From Hanleya hanleyi (taxonomy: Eukaryota > Mollusca > Polyplacophora > Lepidopleurida > Hanleyidae): a DNA stretch of 64,000 bases. The stretch's first letter is position 1. The number at the start of each line of letters is the position of its first letter. Of this stretch, positions 22,156-34,189 are shown piece after piece. Below the pieces are notes generated by a model that was given only the letters and a program-made list of their open reading frames with translations, was not told the DNA's origin and did not search any database. The translations under genes and the position numbers were made by a program. The stretch is from assembly GCA_036873755.1 (NCBI GenBank), contig JAVTVY010019466.1, positions 18,327 to 82,326 of the forward strand, written 5' to 3'.

Positions 22156-22410
22156 TCATTGCCACATCATCAGGATCAATAGGACAAAGACCATTGTGAG
22201 AACAAAGAGCCGTCGCTGGTTCCAGCGTGAGTGCTCATGGTCCATAGCCCGGGCATCAAGAATGGCTGTCGTAGTCCAGTAGTAGAGAGTGATAGCACAC
22301 CTTTCCATCGAGCCGACCCTGTCGGGGACCGCTTCTGTGAGCTCTTTCGGGATCTGCCATCTCCAAACATGGACCGAACCACTGCTCGGTAACCCATGAG
22401 TGAATTTCAA
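22156..22410 (-). CDS. C-terminal fragment of a small membrane protein, histone-type 3' end
   Basis: The minus-strand frame is open for 84 codons and ends in a basic stretch followed by LFVLTMVFVLLILMMW, a single predicted membrane segment right at the C terminus. There is no good ATG at the front: the frame begins in the AAT-rich tail of an inserted LINE. The first internal ATG (about 22316) would give roughly 50 residues. Probably the original gene was interrupted by the LINE and only the 3' part is left. The stop is followed after 34 nt by a histone stem-loop, which suggests replication-coupled, non-polyadenylated mRNA. Family unknown. Confidence 0.4.
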   Translation of the reverse strand: MKFTHGLPSSGSVHVWRWQIPKELTEAVPDRVGSMERCAITLYYWTTTAILDARAMDHEHSRWNQRRLFVLTMVFVLLILMMWQ

Positions 22411-22880
22411 TTCAATTCTTTATTTCTATACATGAATATCACATTTACATAAGGTTATATTGTGACAGGACATAATCACCCCAGTCAAGAAAGCCAGTTC
22501 ATTCCAATTTATAAATTAGGTGGAGGTTGAGGCAGTCCTAATGGCAGGAGGTATTGTGAGCTGTGTTGATCTCTCCAGCAGCATTTCGTACATAAACTGT
22601 CCTATTATTGGGGAAAGGTGGGTGGGTGGGTTAATCAGGAAATACAATTTTTCGAGGTCAGTTAGTTGCCCAAAGATCGGCATCGGAATCGGAAGGATCG
22701 GAATTAACCACGATCGCATGCTGTAAAATGCTGGTCGCAATGGATCTCTGTCTTGGCTGTGCAACAGTAGGACTGGGGGTATGGGGTCCAGAGGGACGTG
22801 CTTTATAGACGCTGTCACACATGCGCAGGTCGGGAATTGTGAGAAAAGAGCTCTTGGGTGAACTTGACGCTCTAGCATAA
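22400..22880 (-). pseudogene. LINE 3' end inserted in the element
   Basis: On the minus strand the segment ends with ATAGAAATAAAGAATTGAAT (22408-22433), a typical LINE 3' tail. Upstream, the frame ending at 22516 reads LEKLYFLINPPTHLSP then IIGQFMYEMLLERS, resembling the extreme C terminus of LINE polyproteins. The 5' boundary is uncertain. It separates the zinc-finger-type 3' region from the membrane-protein fragment. Confidence 0.45.
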
Positions 22881-23344
22881 CGCATTAATGCCATGATGTA
22901 GACAGATGAGAGAACAACAAGGATGACCGTCGATCATGGTATTATCCCCACCAGCACATCATACCCACGCTGGGGGAGCCGCGTTGGGTATGTTTACAAT
23001 TCTCGTAAGCTATCGTCCAATCAGAAGCCGTCATTTGATAAAGTTCAATCTTCGGTCAGGGTCGCTCTTGGCCTAAGCGTCTTCGAGCAGTCCAGGATAC
23101 CGTTGAAGCAGCATGTTTTGAAATAGTTGTTTGCGCATTCTGCTTATTTTCCAGGGCCTTGGCGGGTAGTAACCCCATATCCTCTTTCAAGTGACGTTAT
23201 ATGCTAGAGAGTTAAGGTCACCCAAGAGCTTGGTCTTCATGTTGGACCTGTACATGGGATCGCCTTTCATTTCAAGCGGCATCAGGCTATACCGTTCATA
23301 GATGACCATGGCTATTTTCCTGATGTTAAGGCGCATTTGGATGT

Positions 23345-23520
23345 ACGCATGAATGGGTTGAGAGCTTGGAGCTTTCGGGGCTGTTGGAGCTCGGAGCTCT
23401 TGCGTTAAGACGGACGTTTGGCACGCCTCAATCCCGGAGCTCCGAGCGGAGCTTCGGAACTCTCGGAGCTCTTGGAGTCTGAGCTCGGAGCTCTTGGAGC
23501 TCGGAGCTCGAAAGTGACGC
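23345..23520. repeat. GAGCTC/GGAGCT-rich simple repeat
   Basis: Dense overlapping GGAGCTC, GAGCTTGG and CTCTTGGAGCT motifs, imperfectly periodic, many self-complementary (GAGCTC). A related AGCTTGGG repeat occurs at 59262-59470. Confidence 0.7.
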
Positions 23521-23639
23521 CATCGTACGCATGCGCACACACCTGTGATGCACCTGCACCCTAGTATACTCTATGTTCTGCGGACATTGGGAAATATATC
23601 ATATATGTCAGCATTTTGAAAGCCATGGGTGATTGAGGT

Positions 23640-26290
23640 GCATGTAATTAATAAATTCAACGCTTTATATTTTTATAAATTAGTAAATAATAATCTGATG
23701 TGAAATAAAATCGATTTTACCCACTTTTCCATACAGAAAAGCAAAAATTTTGAAGAAATATGACGAAAACATCAGTTTTCTGGTACCCCACATGGCCGCC
23801 ATTTTGAATTTACCCATGATCCTCTGCTCGAGGGGTCATGCAAATAGGCTAAAAATGACTCCAATATGATAATCTAAAAAGTCAAGAAGTTTCAGCACTC
23901 AATTTTTTGTCGTTCAGTAGATACACTTCCGATCAGCTGAAAGGTTAATGTTAGCGCACCAATGGCGCGCAAACGAAGTGCGCCAACACAAAGGTATAGC
24001 GCGCTAATGCCCATGATTATCGGCTGGCCATTGTTCTAACTCTGTTGAATGTAGTCCGTCGACATGACTGGACACAGGCCGCGCGCTATCAGCACGGTCA
24101 GACAATGGCTGGAAGCAAGCTGCACGAATTTTTAAAAGGAAATAGATTTAGGATTTATTTTAATCATAAACACTGCTTGCAAAATGGATTGTAATTTGTG
24201 CTTCGTCGGACACCTGCTTTCAAAGTTGACCCAGACTTGCGCGTCTCACGGAATAGCTTTCTGGTATTAAAGAATAGGTATTTGTTTATTGGAAGTTTCA
24301 TCTTACGGCCGCTTCTCATACAGATGCGCAAGTTCAAGTCATTCATTTTTATATATTCAAAATTCTTGCAAATTGTGTTAATTTTGACCATTCAAGAGTA
24401 AATGCCCGGGATTTTACTACCGGATTATGCAGTGTAAAAAAGAGAATGGTAAAAAGAACAGTGGACCCACATTATTTATAGCTGAAGTCCCTCCCTCCAT
24501 CCCCGACATCAAAACCAACATTTCAAATGTGTTAATGTATACTTCCTGTCGAACAGTATAACGGATGTTATATTGTCAGCAAGAAAACAACACTAAAGAT
24601 TAATCATCTCGTTAAGTTTGGCGTAAACAAGTAGAGAATATAAACATAACAGTGCATTCTCTCTCTGACGGGGTAAAGCGATATCCCGCTTTCGTCCAAC
24701 AAAATGCGCGTCTGTGTCTCATTTGAAAAGAAATGAAATGGCATTAACTTATTGTTTATGTAGAAATCTCTGTTATTGTTTCTTTTTTGTTATTTAGCTG
24801 GAACGATGAATGCGTGGGCCATAAATGTTAATTCTTATTTTCTCATCGGAAGTTTCGTGTGCAACCTTTAACAGTCGGGCGGTAACGAATAAAGAGCATA
24901 TACAATTGGAGTATTTGTCATTCTCTGTAAGGGGCTAATTGATCTTTTGAGTTTCTGTGTATATTTTGGTTAGGCGATTGTAACAAGACAAGCCAAAGAG
25001 ACAACTAGTCTGACCGAGCACTGCATGTTGCCCCGATTATGACCTCGACTCGCCCGCGTGTCTGAATTTATACGAAGCTGTATTCATTTGAAATGTTACG
25101 TTCAACCGTTTTACTGACCGTTCTGAAAGAGGAGGCGGCCTTCGCAATTTGCACACACCAACGTTTTATGAATTCTGATAATATATTTATCTTTGGGGAA
25201 ACTTTTGGTAATGAAGATTATTCGTAGTCTCAACCGAATGTTCACAAGACGGCCGAGTTTCCTTGGAGCTCAAACAAAAAATAATAGATAATCATTTACA
25301 GCATTCTTATAAATATTCTATATATTTTTTTAATTACTTAGCCAGTAATTTAAACTGTAGAATAGATGGTGCATCCCCGACATCAAAACCAACATTTCAA
25401 ATGTGTTAATGTATACTTCCTGTCGAACAGTATAACGGATGTTATATTGTCAGCAAGAAAACAACTGTAAAGATTAATAATCTCGTTAATTTTGGCGTAA
25501 ACAAGTGGAGAATATAAACATAACAGTGCATTCTCTCTCGGGCGGGGTAAAGCGATATCCCGCTTTCGTCCAACAAAATGCGCGTCTGTGTCTCATTTGA
25601 AAAGAAATGAAATGGCAGAGTGGAACACGGCCGAGTTTCCTTGGAGCGCAAACAAAAAATAATAGATAATCATTTACAGCATTCTTATTGAAGTCAAATA
25701 TTCTATATATTTGTTTAATTACTTAGCCAGTAATTTAAACTGTAGAATAGATTGTGTTGTTCTTGCCGTACACCGCTAGAGGGGAACTCTTTGAAAACAA
25801 TTCAGTGTTAAGCCGCGAAGACTGTTAGCGCGCAATCAGCCAACGGGGAGCCTTTGTTTACCGCCGACATGCTCACAATGGTTCAGTGGTTTGACCGGAC
25901 TATATTCTACCGGCACTTGGCGGCAACGGTCACATCATGGTGGGGTGTAATAAGTCATGGTGATTAGGCCAGCTCGTTGGCGCGCTAACGGCGCGTAAAC
26001 ACTGTTCACTAATTGGAAGTTTAAGCTGATCGGAAGTGTAGGAACAAAAACCAACAGGGGGCGGAAAATGCTCCCCCCCCCCCAGGCCAGGTAGGGTTAA
26101 AGGATCAACACCAGCCATCTTGAATAATTTTTCCTGTTGTTCTTTGTTTTCGCCAAATTTTTGCTTGACGTATGCACTGATTGAATTTATCCTAAATTTA
26201 TAGTCAAATATATCACAATCAGTGATCGAGATCATACATGCGACAATTCAGCCAGGAAATGCCTCATGGCGGCCATCTTGGATATTTCGA
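23640..26290. mobile_element. inverted-repeat-bounded element with internal duplication
   Basis: CACTTCCGATCAGCT with the following purine stretch and GCGCGC-rich block (23920-24015) is repeated inverted at 25955-26045. Outside these lie CCGCCATTTT (23810) and GCGGCCATCTTGG (26270), as in the other AAGATGGC-family elements. 23665-23745 also matches 47115-47180. The interior contains a direct duplication described separately. No transposase. Confidence 0.5.
24494..25752 (+). repeat. nested direct duplication A-X-B-A'-B'
   Basis: Block A (24494-24740, starting CATCCCCGACATCAAAACC) recurs as A' at 25372-25617. Block B (about 25250-25370, CGGCCGAGTTTCCTTGGAGC to ATTTAAACTGTAGAATAGAT) recurs as B' at 25628-25752. 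Spacer X (about 510 bp) is missing from the second copy. The simplest reading is a tandem duplication of A-X-B followed by deletion of X. Confidence 0.8.
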
Positions 26291-26789
26291 TTTCCCCAAG
26301 GATGCCAAGGTGGCATCATCCGGTTTCGTGACCAGCGCATCGAAAAGATATAGAAACCATCAAAAAATATTAGGTGGACTGTATTTCCAGGTTTTTCGAC
26401 CGGCTCCCGAAGCGAGTGCTCGCAAACGTAATTGAAGCGAGCCTATTTATTCAGGGAAAATTGAGTTAGAAAACGGAAAGTTTTGACGACTTGCTTTGAA
26501 CAATAGTTACATGGTGTAATCCGTTGGTATTAACATCAGAGGTGAAGATAGAGGTTTGAAAAAGTAAAAACTGCCAATAATCGTATGACTGATGCACATT
26601 TCTGCTTTACTAATACGCTTCGCCAGGGAGGATAACGGCTTAACACAATGACACACATAGTGTAATGTTTACATTATCAACAATATTCATACTACAAATT
26701 TCAGGTAACAAGATCAGCCCGTTAATCAGCTCATTCGTAACTTCTCGGTGATCTCCGGTGGCAGTGATCGGGTCCCTTCGTAGATTTTC
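26291..26789. other. no gene seen
   Basis: Flank between two repeat elements; nothing supported. Confidence 0.35.
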
Positions 26790-27545
26790 TCTCGGCAGTA
26801 CCAAATGGTAATCTGCTCATGGCATAATCTCTTTGACGATACTGTGCTCTTCTGCATAAACTTTTATACACCCTCTGGAATCTGTCTTTATACAGCTAAA
26901 CGTATAGCTATGGTAATGTATATAGTTCTTGATAGCGCATTTCTTAAGGACTCAAAATAAATAAATGTCTTCATTGTAAATCTGTAGGTGGTGAAGATAT
27001 TCAAATTAAAAAAGAAATAAAAAAAATTATAAGCCTTCTTATTAAAATGGTTGTTTTCAAGAAAAAGTATTCAACTTATTGTAACTCACATTCTCATTTT
27101 CTTTAGAAGACAGCTCCAACAGAAGGTCCTTGTCTCAGTTTTGTAGATTTTGGTCTAGTTCTTATTTTATTGACATTTAATTCAACAAAAATTGTGCTTT
27201 TCTCATTTTGTTAAGAAATATTCAATTGAATGTCAACCGAATCAGAACTAGACCGAAATTGATAAAACTGTCCTGTTGGAGTTATATTGAACACAAAATG
27301 ATGATGTAAGTTTACTTTTTTTAAAATAGTATTAACACAATTTAAATTATTGTTTTTAAATCCGAATATCTCCACAACCTAAACGTTTACAGTGAACACA
27401 TTTATACATTTGGAATCCTTAAGAAGCGTGCTTTCAAGAAATATATACATTTAGCTGTATAGAGACAAGTTCTAGAGGGTGTGTAAAAGTGTGTGCAGGA
27501 GGGCTCAGTACCGTTAAAACAGGATACATATTATCTGCCCAATGG
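26790..27545. mobile_element. long imperfect foldback element
   Basis: The sequence is an imperfect palindrome centred near 27195. Paired segments include ACACCCTCTGGAA/TTCTAGAGGGTGT (26870 / 27475), TACAGCTAAACGTATA/TATACATTTAGCTGTA, TTCTTAAGGA/TCCTTAAGAA, AGCTCCAACAG/CTGTTGGAGTT and TGGTCTAGTTCT/AGAACTAGACC. Identity between arms looks like 70-75%, so it is old. No coding. Confidence 0.65.
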
Positions 27546-28060
27546 GGGAAGATAGCAAGAGGTCAACTCATTTTCGCGAATTTACAACCATCGGCGTACC
27601 GATGTAGTTGAATATTTTTAACTGATCTTTGCCGCATGTGTGAATATGCTTGCATACACATATAAGAGGTCAAGATTTCAGACCCAAGTTCGTAAAGATC
27701 AACGACATATACACATGGTCACTGCAGCTGGAAACCTGGCACGTCATCCCTTTGTCATCCCACACAGGACGAACTTCATTATCTATTCCTTGGCGCTCTT
27801 TTTCGGAAACACTAAGTTCCAGCTCCATCGACCAAAACACAAAAATACAAAAAAATTAGGTGCTCATACAAATGTTGCCATGTACTCAATCACAGTACAA
27901 GAAACAGAAAATGCCCCTTCATTGGTGGGTACCCATTTCATGGTCAACAGAGGGAAAGGTTATCAATGACTGTTGGGAACAATGTTACTAATTAATCAAC
28001 ATAATAACTAATACACTTCCTGTACCTGACTATTGACATGTAATGGTGCATATTACGGCG
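27546..28060. other. no gene seen
   Basis: Open frames on the plus strand here have no recognised similarity. Confidence 0.35.
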
Positions 28061-29420
28061 AATATCGCGTCGGCAAGCGCACCGCAGCGCACCGCCCTTC
28101 CGGTCCTAGTAAATCCCCGAAATAGCCCATCAGAGTTACCTGCAGCAGGAGATGCATGCATCGTTCTCCTGCGCACTACACTCGAGGTCTCTACTCGCCT
28201 CCACCTCTAGGAGACCAGTGTCATTTGCACCAACATCGACAGAACTTACTGCAGAGTTAGAAGTAGTTCCAGGCTCGGGTTCAGACTCGATGGAAGTTTG
28301 CCACATCAGAGGCACAGAAGGGTCTCCTTCAAATGATCAACATGTATCACCCTCTGCGCGGATGCTGGTGTTTGTTGAACTAACTACGTTACGCTTGTCA
28401 ACTTTTTACTACCTTATTTGACCCTGTCCATCCGAGTTCTAATTTTCGTCTGCCTTCTGATGGATATCACCACCACACGAAACGTCCAGCATCGAACTCT
28501 GTATCCTTCTATCTTCTGCCATAGTATTTCTTCTGCCGCCGTGCTACTTTCCCGAGATTGGCGTGAGGGAACTCAAGGCTTTTTCTTTCACGTATCGAAG
28601 CTATCTGACATACTCCACTTCGCAAGAATAAGGCCGCTGCATCAAAGGCGGACATCCCACTATGAGATACAACGGACAGGTCCGCTCATACAAGCGTCTA
28701 GTCCGTCATTCATAATTCAGCCGTCGACCATTAAAGAATATTCGCGTCCATTAAAGAATATGCCCGAGCATAAGCAGGTTTGGTGTACAACCTGAACTAT
28801 CATGCTCACTGACTATATGCCATCAAAACAAAGGGTATGTGATCGTCCCAATCATTCTGGTTTTCGTTGACGTACACCGAGAGCGTCCTATTAAATCGTT
28901 CGACCAAACCATTGGATTGGGATCGATACGGCGTAGTTCGAGTTTTTAGCAACCCAGCAGTTCACACATTGCAGCGAAAAGATCCGACTCGAATTCTCCC
29001 CCTTGATCAGAATGAATGTAGCTGAGGACCCCGAATCTGCTAACGATCTCGGACACCAACTTATCGGCCACTGTGAGCACCGAGTGTTCGGGTATCGCAT
29101 ATGCCTCAGCCCATTTAGTAATCTAGTCACATACGACTGGCATGTAGCGATTCCCCCTTTCGGTCACCGGGCATTCCATTATTGCCCCCGTGCAGCTCAA
29201 GGAATACCTCTTTCCGGATACTCTCGGGGACTACACAACGGAGTTTTTTCCTACCAAAATGGTTCCGCCATATATAATACAAAAATACCGTTCTGTACAT
29301 CCAACGCCTCCATAGTCCGACTCACTCTGTATCGCCCCGATTGTTTGGTCCAATAGCCTATCAATTCGATCTAAAGGCTACCTCATCCATATTTTCAAAT
29401 CTACTCCGCACGTCCGCCTC
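28060..29420 (-). pseudogene. Ty3/Gypsy integrase and polyprotein C terminus, dead
   Basis: On the minus strand the order is a degraded zinc-binding region (about 29280), TKWAEAYAIP, then HSDQGGEFES with the second catalytic Asp (28986-29022), GLVERFNRTL with the catalytic Glu (about 28890), a linker, IHVDHLKE of the C-terminal domain (28327-28351) and TRTGRAVR near 28110. These are the landmarks of Ty3/Gypsy integrase. The frame shifts at least twice between Asp and Glu, and stops occur in the linker. An 86-bp-family repeat (28689-28752) interrupts the linker. No LTRs or RT/RNase H are found nearby. Confidence 0.75.
28689..28752 (+). repeat. 86-bp dispersed repeat, copy 3 (short)
   Basis: TACAAGCGTCTAGTCCGTC through TTCGCGTCC. 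It sits in the linker region of the Gypsy pseudogene, showing that the module inserts on its own. Confidence 0.75.
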
Positions 29421-31734
29421 TTTAAATGTGGTCTGATTTATTCTGCCATCCTTGCGCGGACTATTTACTGACAGAAATTCACGAACTTTCGGCCTCGCCG
29501 CTGTTCCCAAACCCCGGATATACTTGTCCTCGCGTACATATCTTGAGATTTCGTCCGCCCGCTCTCGTTCCACATGACCATCTCGAGGTCGACAGAAATC
29601 CTGGTCACGCCACCAAAATTGTAATGGGCCTCTCTTCAATAACGGAAACAGGTCACTAGATTTCAGACCTATGTTTGTAAAGTTAAGATTTCTATGTCCT
29701 AAAGTGCCAAGAACGGAGACATGGCTGAAGTTGTACACATATTTACGAAAAGACGTCTGAACATTTCAATACAAAGTTGACCAACGAGGGGTGACAAATC
29801 AATATAACTAATTATAATAGTAAAAAATAGTTCCTAACCCTGGTCAGGCAAACATAGTACCTTATACCGGCCGGGCAGTGAACAACGCGGTAAACGTCGT
29901 ACCGGTGCTACTTTCCTGCTCAAAAAAAAAAAAAAAATTATAACAAAGAGATCAATAACATACAATACAGGTAAACTTGGTACCTTCCGTAATGTCCTCC
30001 CCAAGTTGGCAAAGATCGACAATCGATAATGTCTTATTTCGGTGCAACATTAAACCTCAGTCCTGGTACACATAATAATTTGCATGGTCCATTGCAATAC
30101 AACGTTCTCGTGACGCACATATTAAGCAATGAAAGCAGATTGTTCATTTACTCAATACGCGATGCATAGATAATAGAGCAGCGGTTCTGCTCATAGTTTC
30201 AATTTTATATACGATTCATTGTCCTTGGCACCTTCACACAAAACGAACATGCTCAGCTATGAATTTTCCCACTAAATGTATGGCCGATACACAAAGGGCC
30301 CAGCACTTGCACAAAGAGGTAGTCCGAAATAGTTGTTTATGCACTCCGGAGCGAGCTCTGAGGTACGGTGTCTGCCTAATTTATTTTACACCGCGATCAC
30401 TACATTTAATAACATAAATCCCATTCCTAGAATCATAACCCGTGTTTTTCTTTACTGTGAATACAATACCGTGGAGTTCGTCATTTATCTCTGTTTTTCA
30501 TTACTCTGCCATACACAAAGACGGCGTTTGCTGTATTTATTTGCCATACATATATATAACTAAAGGTTTTTTTTTAAACAATTAACAATTAACAAACTGT
30601 ACGTGCAAAGAAAAGCAATGACGTTCAACAGACTGAAGCATAGGAAATTCATGAATGGGACAAAAGTAATACGGATTAATACCAAGTGTTAATATGTTTG
30701 GCCAGCGAGAGGGCTGTAATACAACAGCATGATTATAGTGCCCATTATTATTGCAGCCAGCTAAATCAAGTCAAACATGCATTTTCCATATGTTATTATT
30801 CATTTCTGCAACCCATGACAACATATTACTATATATTCTCGCACAGACTCGTATTTTATAACTCACAGAAGAACATCGAAAGAACTGATAGTACAGTTTC
30901 GGTAATAACTCGCCATGCTATATTCGTATATTGTATTTTTATCTTGAAGTATTTTACCACGAACAATGGAAGTTTGTCTGCATTTCATTAACACATTACA
31001 TGGGCTACGATTTGCAATTTCTGTGTGAGTAGTTGTTTTAAACATATTGGTGAATGAGAATGGACTTTTGACATTCTCAAATATCAGTGTGCGGTGTGAA
31101 ATGGATTAGCTCGGAGACGGGCAAAGATCAATTATTCCTTATAGTCGACAATGTTTTCATGACAAATCATTTCGTAGGATGTTTCTTTGTAGTGTTGCTC
31201 GATTTTCTCATCAATAATACGTATGTGAAATTATACCGGCCGCCATTTTATTGTATACACAATAACTCACAGGATACACATAAATATAGAGGGTATATAC
31301 ATATTTACAATGACATAAAATCAGTGTCATGTTGTCACTTGGGCATAATGTGGGGAGCCTCTCAGTGCTTCTCTTTTTATCTGTATCACTTCTGCTCGCC
31401 ATTCAGCTTGGCCTTATTAGCATCTCGTATGATGTTATTCTTGCCAGGAACCTTCTTTCGGCAGTACTCTTGCGAAAGAAGTGGAAGAAAGTATATAATT
31501 ATCTCATCACTTAGTGACATTTAGAATTAGGACTGTAGGGCAGAAAAGAAATGCATTAAACTTGCCAATGGCTTGGAACCCCAATTTAAGTATTCAGTAA
31601 AATAGACAGCTTTAAGTGTGTGGGTAACCAAGTTTAATACTTAGGCAAATGTACTTTGATTGGTTCCTTATTTAAATATTACAGCATTTTATTATAGCGG
31701 GGTAATGGAATTCGAAGAACTGTACTTAGAATAG
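29421..31734. other. no gene seen
   Basis: Includes a 15-base A-run near 29925. A 145-codon plus-strand frame at 31087-31524 overlaps an opposite frame and matches nothing I know. No repeat structure is recognised. Confidence 0.35.
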
Positions 31735-33960
31735 AATAGAATACGTTATTACGTAAAACATTTACCATATAGGGTTAAGAACGCATACATACATATAAGA
31801 CAATACAACTCATTAAATAACATCCACACATGTACCAATCACACACACACACATTCATACCAAACAGATGTGCATGTACACAGCCTCACACGCAATATTT
31901 ACATACCATTGCTGTTATCCTTAACATTGGCATGGAAATACTCGGGGGTACCCTAACCTAAGAAACAGTCATACACAAAGTGTGCAAGACTGTTAGTGGC
32001 TAATCTATTTCCACATGACATAAGAGGAACAAATAAACCATCTCGACTATTGTTAAAATCAATGATATTAGATATTTCTGACATAAATTTCTTCCTACGG
32101 TCAGTGTATTTACAGCATGACAGAAGAAAGTGTTTTTCGTCTTCTATTACATCACACGCATCACATAGTCTATCACATGTGGGTGTTTTTGTCTTCGTGT
32201 ACCTCCCCATCTCAATTTGCAGTCTGTGTGCACTGATACTCAGTCTAATAAGTGCTGTTCTATGTTTTTTATTATTAATTGCCAAAAGATTTTCTTCTGT
32301 ACTGAAACTATCTTTTATAGATCTGTAAGTCTCAAGTTTGATAGACGCATTAAGTTCTGTCTTCCAATGGATCTCGTAAATCTGTAACAGCTGAGATAGT
32401 ATAAAGGAGTTGAGGCCTTTGGTTTAGAGCAGCCAAGATTTTCCCAGATGTGATAGGAATTGGTATTTTTTAATATACACTTTATATAGCTAACCCAATT
32501 TGGAGAATTGTCAACTCTACTTTCCTCAACCTGGTCCAAAAAAACCTTATATACTAATGAGGAATGATCCGAATCAAATATATGGAATAAAAACCGAATG
32601 CTGCCGGTAATGGCAGGTACATGAATTGGTGCTCTACCGAACTCCCCTCTAACTGCATTATTAGCAGCTCTTGGGTTTACACCCAGGACACTTTTGCAAA
32701 ATTTCAGATGTATACGTTCCACATCATTAACTGTACTTAACAGCTTACCAATATCGGCCGACTCTTTAAGATAGCCAGTCCATAATTCGGATCCATATGT
32801 TAAAATAGGCCAAAACTGGTCTGATAGCACCAATGCTAATTGCATGTTTGATGGCAAACAATGCCTTATTTGCTCTAGCAGCCAAATTGGACAGTGATTT
32901 GTTAAATTTTCCGTTACTATGGAAAACGAGGCCTAAATATTTGTACGAGTTGCAGCATTCTATTGGCTGATACCCTATATGGAAGGACTCTTTACTTTTT
33001 TGGTTTTGTCCAAAGACATCTTGCTAATATTTATTGACATACCCCATCTTTGGGTATACTCATTGAGTATATTAAGCTTTGGTTGCAGATCAGTTTTACT
33101 CGGGGAGACCAGCACAATGTCATCAGCATAAGCCAAACTGCTTACTGGCAAGTCCCACAGCATAGGGGGATTCTTGCAGCAATCCAGCTCCGTTAACAGA
33201 TAATTAATAAACAAATTAAATAATATGGGACTCAAAACGCTGCCCTGGTGTACTCCGCGTGTGATAGGGAATTGTTCCCCTACACCAGCTTTGGATTTCA
33301 AACAAGACGTACTGAGAGGATACATGCTTTTAATTACTTTATATATACTACCTTTGAAGCCTGCATGCAACAGTTTAAGGAAGAAAGCGTGATGTCCAAC
33401 TGTGTCAAACGCTTTGCGAAAGTCAATAAAACAAGTAAACAGTTTACTTTTCTGTTTTGGTGTATTTATCAATCATAGTTTTGATTGTGAACATATGGTC
33501 TGCGGTTCTGCAGCCTTTTCTAAAACCAATCTATGACTTAATTAGACAGGATATGATGTTCGGTCTCGTGTTCAGTATCTGTGTGAACAGTTTACCGAGA
33601 CAACTTGTAAGTGTAATACCCCTATAATTGTTGGGATCAAGTGGGTTGCCGTTCTTATGTATTGGTACAATAAGTCCAGTTGCCCAGCTTTCAGGAAAAT
33701 TACCAGTTTGCAGGATGGCATTAAATAGATCCAGCATGATACCAGTTAGATAGGGAGTAGCTGCTTTGATCATTTCATTTATGATTCCATCAATGCCACT
33801 AGATTCATTATTTTTGAGATGACTAATAGCCTCTTGCAGTTCTTTTTCAGTAATTTGTATATCTAGATCTGTAGGGACAGACTCCTACTCCATCATTTTT
33901 GTCGGGTTTACCAAGGGTAAACCCTACATTAGTATCACTCTTCAGTTTTTCTTTTTTCTT
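31735..33960 (-). pseudogene. CR1/Jockey-group LINE, RT and C-terminal domain, broken
   Basis: On the minus strand the RT motifs are in order: NNESSGIDGIINEM, FPESW...IVPIHKNG, NNYRGITL, FIDFRKAFDTVGH, GVHQGSVLSPILFNLF and the catalytic YADD (33119-33130). Further on come LTYGSELW-type and the C-terminal zinc-binding motif CDACDVIEDEKHFLLSC (about 32150). The frame is cut at 33530, near 32900 and 32300, and by a stop at about 33886. The 3' end has a short TATTC repeat tail (31737-31745), as CR1-type LINEs do. The 5' half with endonuclease is missing here; it may be the piece at 35626-36585, displaced by the element between, but identity of the two is not shown. Confidence 0.8.
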
Positions 33961-34189
33961 CTGCACATGTTTAGTTTTGATCTCCTGCCCGGAGACTGTT
34001 CTCATTTGATGCCCCTTACAGCATTCATAAAAAAATACCGTACTTCTGTCTGACAGTCATATACACATGTGCAATGCACGGTAGCTTGTGCATTGAACGT
34101 GAGCGTACATTATCGCAGTAAATTTTATCTTTACAATTTCCTTTAAAATTTGCCTTTCCAATCTATTTTATCCGATATCATTTGTTACG

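Larger units (their letters stand above)
21440..23090 (-). mobile_element. inverted, disrupted copy of the zinc-finger-gene element
   Basis: Read on the minus strand the order is a block matching the 3' region of the second zinc-finger gene (23090-22890 versus 50640-50880, for example TTGGGTATG and GTTGTTCTCTCAT), then an inserted LINE tail, a short ORF with a histone-type 3' end, a unit with paired TGACGTCA sites (21788, 21800), and a flank with CCTGCTTTCTATA ... GACCCCAAAACGTC. The last two blocks are colinear with 51115-51180 and 51808-51945. The zinc-finger reading frame itself is missing here. Confidence 0.65.

Noticed and set aside
31087..31524. 145-codon plus-strand ORF
   Set aside because: Overlapping open frame on the other strand, no recognised motif, no start or splice context.
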